From: Nonomuraea antri
GTDB taxonomy: Bacteria; Actinomycetota; Actinomycetes; Streptosporangiales; Streptosporangiaceae
Reading direction: 5' to 3'
Length of the DNA: 64,000 nucleotides
Assembly: GCF_013283785.1 (NCBI RefSeq)
Contig: NZ_JABCPZ010000012.1
Coordinates: 1 to 64,000, forward strand
The position numbers and the translations under genes are program-made. The notes beneath the pieces are model-generated. The model was given only the letters and a program-made list of their open reading frames with translations. It was not told where the DNA came from and made no database searches. Positions 8,370 through 16,733 of the stretch are shown one piece after another (within the stretch, counting starts at the first letter, position 1; each line of letters opens with the position of its first letter).

Positions 8370-10499
8370 TCACGGGCTGTCCCCCGAGGACGAAGACGCC
8401 ATCAGGCGGCGTTCCTCTCTGGTGGCGATCAGTCCGGACGGTGCCACGATCGTGGATTCCTGGTACGGCGCCTCCGTACTCGGCAGCGGCTCCCGCGCCC
8501 GGATCGCCCGTATCCAGATGCGGGCCGCGTCCAGGATCACGATGATGATCAGGACGGCGAACAGCGCCGCCAGCACCCCGTCCACGGTGGAGTTGATGAC
8601 GATCTGCCGCATCGCGTCGGGCGTCTTGGCGGGGGCGAGCACCTGGCCCTGGTCCAGGGCGGTCTGGAAGCGGTCGCGCTGGGCGAAGAAGCCGAGCTTG
8701 GGGTCGGGCGAGAAGACCTTCTGGTAGCTGGCGGTGAGGGTGACGGCGACGTCCCAGGCGAGCGGGATGCCGGTGATCCAGGCCCATTTGAGCCGGCCGC
8801 TCTTGATCAGGAGCGTGGTCGCCACGGTGAGCGCCACCGCGGCGAGCAGTTGGTTGGCGATGCCGAACAGCGGGAAGAGCTGGTTGATGCCGCCGAGCGG
8901 GTCGTTGACGCCCTGGTAGAGGAAGTATCCCCAGGCTCCGACGACCACCGCGCTGGCGGCGAGCAGCCCGGGCCACCAGCTCACCCGGGAGATCGGCTTC
9001 CACAGGTTGCCGAGGGTGTCCTGGAGCATGAAGCGTCCGACGCGGGTGCCGGCGTCGACCGTGGTCAGGATGAACAGCGCCTCGAACATGATGGCGAAGT
9101 GATACCAGAACGCCTGCAGCGACGCCCCGCCGAGGAACGCGGAGAAGATCTGGGAGATGCCGACGGCGAGCGTCGGCGCGCCGCCGGTGCGCGCGATCAG
9201 CGTCTGTTCCTGCACCGCCTGCGCCGCGGCCTGCAGTTCCTGCGGGGTGATAACGAAGCCCAGGTTGCTGACCGCCTGCGCGGCCGACTGGACGGTGGTG
9301 CCGACCACCCCGGCCGGTGCGTTCATCGCGAAGTAGAGCCCGGGTGTCAGCACGCAGGCCGCGGTGATGGCCATGATCGCGACGAACGACTCCATGAGCA
9401 TGGAGCCGTAGCCGATCATCCGTACCTGGCTCTCCTTCTGGATCATCTTGGGCGTCGTCCCGGACGAGATCAGCGCGTGGAACCCCGACAGCGCCCCGCA
9501 GGCGATGATGATGAACACGAACGGGAACAGCGAGCCCGCGAAGACCGGCCCCTCCCCGTTGAAGGCGAACTCGGTGAACGCGGTGGTCTTCATCACCGGC
9601 ATGGTGATCGCGATGCCCACCGCGATCAGCGCGATCGTCCCGATCTTCATGAACGTCGACAGGTAGTCGCGCGGCGCCAGCAACATCCACACCGGCAGGA
9701 CGGCGGCGATGAACCCGTACGCGATCAGCCACAGCGACAGCGCGGACGGGCTCAGCGTGAAGATCGGCGCCCAGCTCGACTCCTGCACCCAGCCGCCGGC
9801 CACGATCGCGAGCAGCAGCAGCGCGACGCCGATCGCGGTGGTCTCGACGACCCGTCCCGGCCGCAGTACTCGCAGGTAGAAGCCCATGAACAGGGCGATC
9901 GGGATGGTCATGGCGATGGAGAAGACGCCCCACGGCGACTGCGCCAGCGCGTTCACCACGACCAGCGCGAGCACCGCCAGCAGGATGATCATGATGGCGA
10001 ACACCGCGATCAGCGCCGCCGCGCCGCCGACCGGGCCGATCTCGTCGCGGGCCATCTGCCCGAGGCTCCGGCCGTTGCGCCGCATGGAGAAGAACAGGAT
10101 CACCATGTCCTGGACGGCGCCGGCGAAGATGACCCCGGCCACGATCCAGATGGTGCCGGGCAGGTAGCCCATCTGCGCCGCCAGCACCGGCCCGACCAGC
10201 GGCCCGGCCCCGGCGATCGCGGCGAAGTGGTGGCCGAACAGGATCCGGCGGTCGGTCGGGTGGTAGTCGATGCCGTTGTCGAGCCGTTCCGCCGGGGTCG
10301 CGCGGCGGTCGTCGGCCCGCAGCACCTTCTTGACGATGAACCTGGCGTAGAAGCGGTAGGCGATGGCGTACGAGCCGAGTGCGGCGGCCAGCAGCCAGAC
10401 CGCGTTCACGTTCTCGCCCCTGGACAGGGCGAGCGCTCCCCACCCCGCCGCGCCGATGACGGCGACCGCCGTCCAGATGATGATGGAGCGTGCCTTCAC
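8370..10499 (-). CDS. cstA: Carbon starvation protein CstA family transporter
   Basis: 709 residues with about 16-18 membrane segments. The start, the segment HPTDRRILFGHHFAAIAGAG and the block PLVGPVLAAQMGYLPGTIWI are highly characteristic of CstA. Family members import pyruvate or peptides during carbon limitation. It ends with a short cytosolic tail. The small partner YbdD/DUF466 often found beside cstA is absent; instead a 108-residue unknown gene ends three bases upstream, suggesting a two-gene unit. Confidence 0.95.
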   Translation of the reverse strand: MKARSIIIWTAVAVIGAAGWGALALSRGENVNAVWLLAAALGSYAIAYRFYARFIVKKVLRADDRRATPAERLDNGIDYHPTDRRILFGHHFAAIAGAGPLVGPVLAAQMGYLPGTIWIVAGVIFAGAVQDMVILFFSMRRNGRSLGQMARDEIGPVGGAAALIAVFAIMIILLAVLALVVVNALAQSPWGVFSIAMTIPIALFMGFYLRVLRPGRVVETTAIGVALLLLAIVAGGWVQESSWAPIFTLSPSALSLWLIAYGFIAAVLPVWMLLAPRDYLSTFMKIGTIALIAVGIAITMPVMKTTAFTEFAFNGEGPVFAGSLFPFVFIIIACGALSGFHALISSGTTPKMIQKESQVRMIGYGSMLMESFVAIMAITAACVLTPGLYFAMNAPAGVVGTTVQSAAQAVSNLGFVITPQELQAAAQAVQEQTLIARTGGAPTLAVGISQIFSAFLGGASLQAFWYHFAIMFEALFILTTVDAGTRVGRFMLQDTLGNLWKPISRVSWWPGLLAASAVVVGAWGYFLYQGVNDPLGGINQLFPLFGIANQLLAAVALTVATTLLIKSGRLKWAWITGIPLAWDVAVTLTASYQKVFSPDPKLGFFAQRDRFQTALDQGQVLAPAKTPDAMRQIVINSTVDGVLAALFAVLIIIVILDAARIWIRAIRAREPLPSTEAPYQESTIVAPSGLIATREERRLMASSSSGDSP

Positions 10500-10502
10500 C
10501 GG

Positions 10503-10829
10503 TTACCTCCCATGAACGGGACGCCCCAGGCAGCACCTCAGCCCGGCGTCCGGCGGCAGATCGGTCGTGAAGCGCCGCCAGCGCCACACGGGTCGGCAGT
10601 CGATCGTGACCGGCAGCTCGACCAGATGGACCCAGGCGGTGGGGTGGGCGTACACCAGATCGGTCCCGAGTCTGCGCGCGTGCCGGGGCAGTCGCGTACG
10701 CCGCAACGGCCGGAGCGAGAACTCTCCCGCGTCGGCGCAGCAGAGGCCGGTCACGTGCCAGTCGAAGAAGACCACTTCTTCGGCGCGCAGCGCGTCGCGG
10801 GCGGCGGGCGTCAGCGTGATACGGGACAT
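10503..10829 (-). CDS. Hypothetical small protein upstream of cstA
   Basis: 108 residues. The first ten (MSRITLTPAARDAL) resemble the start of HesB/IscA iron-sulfur carriers, but the conserved C-terminal CGC motif is missing; cysteines occur only as GLCCADAG and RCCLG. The rest is Arg/Leu/Trp-rich (CRPVWRWRRF). It ends three bases before cstA and is probably co-transcribed with it. Function unknown. Confidence 0.6.
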   Translation of the reverse strand: MSRITLTPAARDALRAEEVVFFDWHVTGLCCADAGEFSLRPLRRTRLPRHARRLGTDLVYAHPTAWVHLVELPVTIDCRPVWRWRRFTTDLPPDAGLRCCLGRPVHGR

Positions 10830-10873
10830 CTGGGGCTCCTGACTACCAGGCAGCTCAGAAGCTAACGACGGCT

Positions 10874-11413
10874 TTACCCGGTGCCGCCCATACCGAAACC
10901 GTCGTTACGGTCTCGAGCGGCCTCCCTATCGCAGGCGGCGTGGATGGCCTCGTACACCAGGGCCAGCAGGGTGGCCGCCAGCGCGCCGGCCAGCGGCCCG
11001 GCCACCACCGGCATCGTCACCGCCCCCGCGTGCCAGACCCCCGTCGCCGCGGCCGTCGCCGTCAGGACGGCCACGCCGTACATCGCCGCCCACACCGGCA
11101 GCAGCCGCAGGTAGGCGAAGCACAGCGGATAGGCCAGCCACCCGAACGACGGCGCGGTCGCCGCAAGACCCGCCCAGCCCACCGTCACCAGCACCAGCCA
11201 CACCGGCCCGAACCAGGAGCCGCGCCCGAGCACGTAGAGCAGCCCGAGCAGCCCGGCCAGGCCGAGCAACCCGAGCAGCGCGCCCGCGAGCGCCACGCCG
11301 CCGCGCCCGGCGTGCAGCGCGTCGGCCACGGCGATGACCAGCAGCACCCAGAACGTGCCGTGCACCGCCCACCGCAGCAGCCGCAACGCCGACGGCAACG
11401 GAAAGTCAATCAT
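10874..11413 (-). CDS. Membrane protein resembling the sensor half of a histidine kinase
   Basis: 179 residues with about five closely spaced membrane segments. The opening LRLLRWAVHGTFWVLLVIAV and the way the last helix runs into LVYEAIHAACDREAARDR look like the membrane sensor region of actinobacterial NarX-type sensor kinases, but translation stops before any HisKA or ATPase domain and no response regulator is nearby. It could be a truncated kinase or a stand-alone membrane protein. Confidence 0.6.
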   Translation of the reverse strand: MIDFPLPSALRLLRWAVHGTFWVLLVIAVADALHAGRGGVALAGALLGLLGLAGLLGLLYVLGRGSWFGPVWLVLVTVGWAGLAATAPSFGWLAYPLCFAYLRLLPVWAAMYGVAVLTATAAATGVWHAGAVTMPVVAGPLAGALAATLLALVYEAIHAACDREAARDRNDGFGMGGTG

Positions 11414-11449
11414 CAGTGACCAACAGTAACCGTCCGGGCGGGAATCCCG

Positions 11450-12862
11450 CTACCCGGTGCCGCGCGGGCGCCTGACCGCGGTGAACGCGAAGTAGAGCAG
11501 CCCGGCCAGCAGCAACGCGATGATCACCCCGATGTTGGCCGCCCCGAACGTGCTCGACTTCAGCTCCTCGCTCATCAGGAACCCGACGACGCGGGCGATG
11601 TTCGCGTCGCCGCTGGTGACCAGGCCGAGCCCCACCACCGAGGCGACGACCAGCGACACCAGCCCGGGCCAGTGCACGGCCGGAGCTCCAGGACGCAGCA
11701 GCCGCTCGTCGTAGGCCCGGCCGCCGTCGCGCAGCCGCCACATGTCCACCAGGAAGATCGCCACCCAGGCCGCCATGACGACGCCGATGATCGTCAGGAA
11801 CGCCTGGAAGGTGGCGAAGAAGCTGTCGGAGACGAACAGCAGGTAGTACCCGCCGAGCACCATGAGCAGCCCGTCGATCAGCACCGCGTAGTGCCGCTTG
11901 ACCGGCACGCCGAGCGCCAGCATCGACAGCCCGGAGGAGTAGATGTCCAGGATCGCCCCGGCCAGGAAGCCGCCGATGGCGATCAGCAGGTACGCCAGCA
12001 GGAACCAGGTGTCGAGCTCGCCTGCCAGCGCCTCCACCGGGTTGGCCGCGGCCTTGCCGCTCAGCTCGGGGTCGCCGCCGGCCAGCAGCACCCCGAAGAC
12101 CAGCAGGATCATCGGCGGCACGGCGCCGCCGACCGTCGTCCACAGCGCCACCGATCTGCCCTTGGAGTCGGCGGGCAGGTAGCGGGAGTAGTCGGCGCCG
12201 CAGTTCACCCAGCCCAGGCCGAGCAGGGTCATGGCGAAGATGACGCCGCCCGCCCACTGTCCGAGCCCGCCCTGGCCGCCGCTGAGCGAGGTGCCCAGCC
12301 GGTCGGCCATGAAGATCATGTACGCCACCGTCAGCACGACGAACGCGTAGGTCAGGTACCGCTGAACCGTCATGATCATCGCGTGGCCGTACACGCCGAC
12401 CACGATCGTGACCAGCGCGGCCACCGCGAAGCAGATCGCGGTCGCGGTCGTGCCGGACAGCGCCGGGGCGATCCGGCCGAGAATGGCCGCGCCGCTCTGC
12501 GCGGAGAGCGTGACCAGCACGATCTCCCAGCCGACGTTCGAGATGTAGGAGAGCAGTGCGGGCAGTTTGTTGCCCTGGTAGCCGAAGGGGGCGCGGCCGA
12601 GCGTCATGGTCGGCACCCCGGAGCGGGCGCCGGCGATCGCGACCAGCCCGACCAGGCCGAACGACAGGACGTAACCGAGCACACCGGTGACGATCGCCGG
12701 CAGCACGCCCAGGCCGAGGCCCACGATGTAGAGACCGAAGGCGATGCCGAACAGCGAGAGGTTGGACCCGGCCCACGGCCAGAAGAGATCGAACGGCTTG
12801 CCGCGCCGCTCGCCGGCCGGAACCGCGTTGATGCCGTTCTGTTCGACGGTCAGCTGTTCCAT
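11450..12862 (-). CDS. Purine/cytosine permease family (NCS1) transporter
   Basis: 470 residues with about 12 membrane segments. The segments PFDLFWPWAGSNLSLFGIAF, MTLGRAPFGYQGNKLPALL and GLGWVNCGADYSRYLP are NCS1 signatures shared with CodB and related purine/cytosine permeases. The reaction is likely cation- or proton-coupled uptake of a nucleobase or related heterocycle; no catabolic partner gene is adjacent to fix the substrate. It diverges from the MFS gene at 12963 across a 100-base intergenic region. Confidence 0.9.
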   Translation of the reverse strand: MEQLTVEQNGINAVPAGERRGKPFDLFWPWAGSNLSLFGIAFGLYIVGLGLGVLPAIVTGVLGYVLSFGLVGLVAIAGARSGVPTMTLGRAPFGYQGNKLPALLSYISNVGWEIVLVTLSAQSGAAILGRIAPALSGTTATAICFAVAALVTIVVGVYGHAMIMTVQRYLTYAFVVLTVAYMIFMADRLGTSLSGGQGGLGQWAGGVIFAMTLLGLGWVNCGADYSRYLPADSKGRSVALWTTVGGAVPPMILLVFGVLLAGGDPELSGKAAANPVEALAGELDTWFLLAYLLIAIGGFLAGAILDIYSSGLSMLALGVPVKRHYAVLIDGLLMVLGGYYLLFVSDSFFATFQAFLTIIGVVMAAWVAIFLVDMWRLRDGGRAYDERLLRPGAPAVHWPGLVSLVVASVVGLGLVTSGDANIARVVGFLMSEELKSSTFGAANIGVIIALLLAGLLYFAFTAVRRPRGTG

Positions 12863-12962
12863 GATCGGACGTTACACCTGCCGTGCTCGCCGGAGATCCC
12901 CCGGGTGACGGCAAAGAAATCATTGTCGGCGAAATCCGATACTTCGGATCTCTCGGGGAATC

Positions 12963-14366
12963 ATGAGCGCCGTGACGGAGGCGTCCGGGTTCGACACGCG
13001 CAGGCGGGCGCTGGGCGTGTGCCTGGTGGCGGCGTTCATGACGGGCCTGGACGTGAGCATCGTCAACGTCGCGCTGCCGTCCATCCGCGACGGGCTGCAC
13101 GCCGACGAGGACGGGCTGCAGTGGACGCTGTCCGGATACGCGCTGACGTTCGGCCTGCTGCTCGTCCCCGGCGGACGGCTCGGCGACGCCAGGAGCCGGC
13201 GGGCGATGTTCATGTGGGGCGTGACGTTGTTCACCGTCTCCAGCGCGGCCTGCGGCATGGCCTGGGACATGCACGTGCTGATCCTGGCCAGGCTCGTTCA
13301 GGGCATGGCGGCGGGCCTGCTGAACCCGCAGGTCTCCGGGCTGATCCAGCAGGTCTTCCACGGCCCGGAGCGCGGGCGGGCGTTCGGCGGGCTCGGCGCC
13401 ACGATCGGGGTGTCCACCGGGGCCGGGCCGCTGATCGGCGGCGTGCTGGTGACGATGTTCGGTCCCGAGCACGGCTGGCGGTGGGTGTTCCTGGTGAACG
13501 TGCCGATCGGCATCGCGCTGCTGCCGCTGGCCTGGAAGCTGCTGCCCGCGCCCCAACCGGCGGGACGGCGCAAGGAGAGCCTGGACCCGATCGGCGTGCT
13601 GCTGCTCGGCATCGGCGTGGCCGGGCTGTTGCTGCCGTTCATCCAGCGTCACCAGTGGGAGGGCAACGCCAAGTGGCTGCTCATCCCGGCGGCGTTCGCG
13701 GTGCTGGCCGGGTTCATCGCGTGGGAGCGGCGTTACCGCAGGGAAGCACTGGTCGACCTGTCGTTGTTCGGCAAGCGGTCGTACCGGCTGGGCTCGGCCA
13801 TCGCGTTGTTCTACTTCGCCGGGTTCACCGGGATCTTCTTCATCTTCACCCTGTACCTGCAGAGCGGGCTGGGTTACAGCGCGCTGCTGGCCGGGCTGGC
13901 GGTGACGCCGTTCTCGGTGGGGTCGGCGGTGGCGTCCGTGGTGGGTGGCAGGCTCGTCTCGCGTGCCGGGCGGCGGGTGGTGGCCATCGGGCTGGCCTTG
14001 GTGATCGCCGGGCTGCTGGCCACCATGGCGGCCACACTGCTGGTGCCCGGCCAGGGCGTCGGGCTGGCGACGGCGCTGCCGCTGCTGGTCGCGGGCATCG
14101 GCAGCGGCCTGGTGATCTCGCCGAACGTGGCCATCACGCTCTCCGAGGTGCCGCCGGCCGGGGGCGGGAGCGCGTCCGGGGTGCTGCAGACCGGGCAGCG
14201 GCTCGGCTCGTCCTTCGGGATCGCGGCGGCCGGGTCGACGTTCTTCGGCTCGCTGGGTCAGGGCTGGGGGACGGCGTTCAGGCACGGCGTGGCCGTGATC
14301 GTGGCGTTCGTGGTGGCGGCGCTCGCGGCGGCGGCGTACGACCTGCTCAAGTCACGCGCCAAGTAG
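12963..14366 (+). CDS. MFS drug exporter, DHA2 (EmrB/QacA) family
   Basis: 467 residues, about 14 membrane segments. LDVSIVNVALPSIRDGL matches motif D1 of 14-helix drug/H+ antiporters; GGRLGDARSRR is the loop 2-3 motif A, and the motif C-like GGLGATIGVSTGAGPLIGG follows. It probably expels hydrophobic toxic compounds. The ATG at 12963 follows GGGGAA. No adjacent TetR or MarR regulator is present. Confidence 0.9.
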   Translation: MSAVTEASGFDTRRRALGVCLVAAFMTGLDVSIVNVALPSIRDGLHADEDGLQWTLSGYALTFGLLLVPGGRLGDARSRRAMFMWGVTLFTVSSAACGMAWDMHVLILARLVQGMAAGLLNPQVSGLIQQVFHGPERGRAFGGLGATIGVSTGAGPLIGGVLVTMFGPEHGWRWVFLVNVPIGIALLPLAWKLLPAPQPAGRRKESLDPIGVLLLGIGVAGLLLPFIQRHQWEGNAKWLLIPAAFAVLAGFIAWERRYRREALVDLSLFGKRSYRLGSAIALFYFAGFTGIFFIFTLYLQSGLGYSALLAGLAVTPFSVGSAVASVVGGRLVSRAGRRVVAIGLALVIAGLLATMAATLLVPGQGVGLATALPLLVAGIGSGLVISPNVAITLSEVPPAGGGSASGVLQTGQRLGSSFGIAAAGSTFFGSLGQGWGTAFRHGVAVIVAFVVAALAAAAYDLLKSRAK

Positions 14367-14422
14367 CGCCCGGCTGCACCGAATCCGCACGAACGCTCCC
14401 CTGAACCACCACGAAAGATCGC

Positions 14423-14428
14423 TACGAT
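14423..14428 (+). promoter_or_regulatory. Leaderless -10 box for the first GPWY gene
   Basis: TACGAT lies seven bases before the GTG at 14436. This spacing places the transcript start at or next to the start codon and decides the GTG over the in-frame ATG at 14427, which overlaps the box. Confidence 0.5.
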
Positions 14429-14435
14429 GCGCGGC

Positions 14436-14981
14436 GTGCGAACATCTGGCCGGATCCGTCATTGGGTGGTGGCGGCGTTCCTGATCGTGCTGGTGCCGGC
14501 CTCGCTGTGGGCGACGAGCCTGCCGGGGACGGATTTCGGGCTGGTGATGCTGCTCGGGCCGGCCTGGCTGGTCTTCGTCCCGGTGTGGGCCGCGCTCTTC
14601 ATCTTCACCTTCGTCGGCCGGTGGGGCTGCCTGCGCCGTGAGTGGCCGCGCTGGACCGTCGCGCCGCTGGCGGTGGTGCTGGCCGGGGCGCTGATCCAGT
14701 GGGGCGTGCCGGTCCAGGTGCGTTTCGAGCTGTCCAGGGCCGCGCTCGACCGGTTCGCGACGAGCGTCGCACGCGGCGCGCCGCCGCCGGACGGTGGGTG
14801 GATCGGGCTGTACCCGGTGCTCTCCGCCGAGCGGGTTCCTGGCGGGGCGAGCTTCACGATCGAGGGCGCGGGCGGGTTCCTGGAGGCGTACGGGCTGGTC
14901 TGGAAGCCGGGCGGCGGGCTCAACCCCGACGACCACCGCAGGATCGACGGCGATTGGTACGTGTGGTGGATCAGCGACTGA
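14436..14981 (+). CDS. Small membrane protein, GPWY family copy 1
   Basis: 181 residues. Two or three N-terminal membrane helices are followed by the family segment WGVPVQVRFELSRAALDRF, then IGLYPV, PGGASF, GLVWKPGG and a C-terminal GDWYVWW. The same order (VRF-x-LS, VGLY, PGG-x-F, LW-x-P-x-G, G-x-WY at the end) recurs in four more genes in the window, starting near 14966, 38532, 43530 and 52932. The last helix precedes VRF, so the C-terminal half is probably extracytoplasmic. No function is known to me for the family. Confidence 0.75.
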   Translation: MRTSGRIRHWVVAAFLIVLVPASLWATSLPGTDFGLVMLLGPAWLVFVPVWAALFIFTFVGRWGCLRREWPRWTVAPLAVVLAGALIQWGVPVQVRFELSRAALDRFATSVARGAPPPDGGWIGLYPVLSAERVPGGASFTIEGAGGFLEAYGLVWKPGGGLNPDDHRRIDGDWYVWWISD

Positions 14982-15439
14982 CGGAGAGCACCGGCCGGCC
15001 CTGGGTCGTGGTCACGGTGCTGCTGGGGCTGGTGACGTTCTACGCGGCGAGCCTGCCCGGCGGGCATTTCGAGACGGCCGTGCTCGCCCTGCTCGGCTGG
15101 CCGCTGCTCGGCCTGGCCTGGCTGATCGCGACGGCCAACCGGATCGTCAGGCGGGGGCGCGGCGCCTGGCTGCGCCGCAATCGGCCGCAGTGGGCCGTGA
15201 CGCCGCTGATCGTGGTGCTGGTCGGCCTGCTGGTGTTCCTGGACGCGCCGAAGACCTGGCGTTTCGCGTTGTCACGCGGCGGCATGGAGCATTACGCCCA
15301 GCTGGCTTCAGAAGGGGTGCCGACGGGGAAGCGGGACAGCTTCATGTGGAGCCCCGGCGGCGAACCGGACATCGACGGCCCGGGCAGCTTCCGGCACTAC
15401 ACCGGCCCCTGGTACATCTGGGAGGACGAGGCCTTCTAG
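14966..15439 (+). CDS. Small membrane protein, GPWY family copy 2
   Basis: 157 residues from the GTG at 14966, overlapping the stop of copy 1 by 16 bases (a GTG at 14963 is equivalent). Two or three helices are followed by LDAPKTWRFALSRGGMEHYA, FMWSPGGEP and the closing RHYTGPWYIWEDE. It lacks the VGLY and PGG elements of copy 1, so it is a shortened form. Tandem placement suggests the pair form a heteromer or arose by duplication. Its 3' end overlaps the convergent ctaG-like gene by 132 bases. Confidence 0.7.
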   Translation: MDQRLTESTGRPWVVVTVLLGLVTFYAASLPGGHFETAVLALLGWPLLGLAWLIATANRIVRRGRGAWLRRNRPQWAVTPLIVVLVGLLVFLDAPKTWRFALSRGGMEHYAQLASEGVPTGKRDSFMWSPGGEPDIDGPGSFRHYTGPWYIWEDEAF

Positions 15440-16054
15440 CCGCCGCAGGCGCCAGGTGCCGACCAGGGCCAGGGCGAGCAGGAGTTCGGCCAGGTCGCCG
15501 CCGTAGTACATGATCGCCGCCGCCCCCCGCCGCTGCTCCTCCGGCACCGGTACGTGCACCCAGCCCGCGTACATCGCCTGCGACAGCCCCGCGTGCACCG
15601 CGATGGCCACCCCCAGCACCACCAGCCGCGCCGGCACCGAGGGCCGACCGGGCGCCGGGTCGCGGCCGGCGATGACCCACGCGAACAGGTACCCAGACAG
15701 CAGGAAGTGCGCGTGCACCAGCGGCGCGGGCGCCTGGTGGTGCAGCGGCGTGCAGTACAGCGCCACCATGCCGCCCGTGCTCAGCGTCAGCGCCAGCCAC
15801 GGATCGGCCAGCACGTGCGCCGGACGGCTGCGCAGCACCCGGCCGAGACGGCGGGCCCAGGTCCTGGGCAGGCGGCGCAGCAGGAACGACACGGGCGCGC
15901 CGAGCGCGAGCGCGATCGGCGCCAGCATCCCGACCAGCAGGTGCTGCAGCATGTGCCCGCGGAAGTCGTGGTGCGCCCAGTCGGCCACAGGCCCGGTCCA
16001 CGCGACGGCCAGCAGCAGGACGCCGGCGCAGAAGCTCGCCGCCCTGAGGGTCAT
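15308..16054 (-). CDS. CtaG/Caa3-type cytochrome c oxidase assembly protein
   Basis: 248 residues, about seven membrane segments. The motifs HDFRGHMLQHLLVGMLAPIA, LHHQAPAPLVHAHFLLSGYL and AIMYYGGDLAELLLALAL, with their conserved histidines, mark the caa3-type CtaG family linked to copper delivery to haem-copper oxidase. The ATG at 16054 overlaps the stop of the DUF2243 gene. The last ~43 residues, after the final helix, are encoded antisense to GPWY copy 2 and look unrelated to the family. Confidence 0.82.
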   Translation of the reverse strand: MTLRAASFCAGVLLLAVAWTGPVADWAHHDFRGHMLQHLLVGMLAPIALALGAPVSFLLRRLPRTWARRLGRVLRSRPAHVLADPWLALTLSTGGMVALYCTPLHHQAPAPLVHAHFLLSGYLFAWVIAGRDPAPGRPSVPARLVVLGVAIAVHAGLSQAMYAGWVHVPVPEEQRRGAAAIMYYGGDLAELLLALALVGTWRLRRLEGLVLPDVPGAGVVPEAARAVDVRFAAGAPHEAVPLPRRHPF

Positions 16055-16584
16055 CGCTCGCGGTCCTGGCACAGGTCGAGCACGCTCCCGCCGCGCTGGA
16101 CGAGCCACCCGACGACCATGAGCAGCACCCCGAGCAGCAGGAAGCCCAGGTCCCACCAGATCTGCCCGGGCCCGGTACGCACGTGGTGCACGCCCAGCAG
16201 CTGGTGGTCGATGATGCCCTCGACCAGGTTGAACAGCCCCCAGCCGACCAGGATCCAGCCCCACAGCATCCGCGAGCGCCACACCAGCCCGTACGAGCGC
16301 GTCACCCGCGAGTACAGCAGCGCGATCCCGATCAGCACGGCCAGCCAGGTGAAGGTGTGGAAGAGGCCGTCCCACAGGGTGTTCATCCGCAGGCCAGGGA
16401 CGGTGTCGACCGGGTAGTCGCGCACGTCGATGTTCGCCGTGCCGGTGCTGGACAACATGTGGTGCCACTGCAGGACCTGGTGGAGCAGGATCCCGTCGAC
16501 GAATCCGCCGAGCCCGACGCCCAGCACGGTCCCCGGCAGTGCGATGAGCCGGCGTGTGGCCGCGCGAGCCGCCCTGGTCTGCAT
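16051..16584 (-). CDS. DUF2243 family membrane protein
   Basis: 177 residues with four membrane segments. GFVDGILLHQVLQWHHMLS near the start and GLFNLVEGIIDHQLLGVHHV in the third helix are diagnostic histidine-rich motifs of DUF2243. It overlaps the CtaG-like gene and the pairing is common in actinobacteria, which suggests a role near copper or oxidase assembly. I prefer the ATG at 16584 because GATAGT lies six bases upstream (leaderless); an ATG at 16638 would add an 18-residue Gly/Ser/Arg tail. Confidence 0.83.
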   Translation of the reverse strand: MQTRAARAATRRLIALPGTVLGVGLGGFVDGILLHQVLQWHHMLSSTGTANIDVRDYPVDTVPGLRMNTLWDGLFHTFTWLAVLIGIALLYSRVTRSYGLVWRSRMLWGWILVGWGLFNLVEGIIDHQLLGVHHVRTGPGQIWWDLGFLLLGVLLMVVGWLVQRGGSVLDLCQDRER

Positions 16585-16733
16585 GCGTCCACTATCGGTT
16601 CCGCCGGCGCCGGTCCCACGTGGCGAAACGCTGGTCATTACCGAATCTCGAAGCCGCGCGGGCGCGGGTCAGGCACTGGTGATGTCACGACGTTCGGGGG
16701 TAAATGTCACAGATAGTGATACGGGGGACGGGG

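Noticed and set aside
10503..10829. HesB/IscA iron-sulfur carrier
   Set aside because: Only the first dozen residues agree; the C-terminal CGC cluster is missing.
8343..10865. Long plus-strand open frame of 840 codons opposite cstA
   Set aside because: It is antisense to a clear CstA gene, rich in Arg/Gly/Asp/His from GC skew of the third codon position, and has no domain.
11406..14404. Very long open frames on both strands across the permease and MFS genes
   Set aside because: They span two divergent real genes in shadow frames and encode low-complexity Arg/Ala/Gly sequence.
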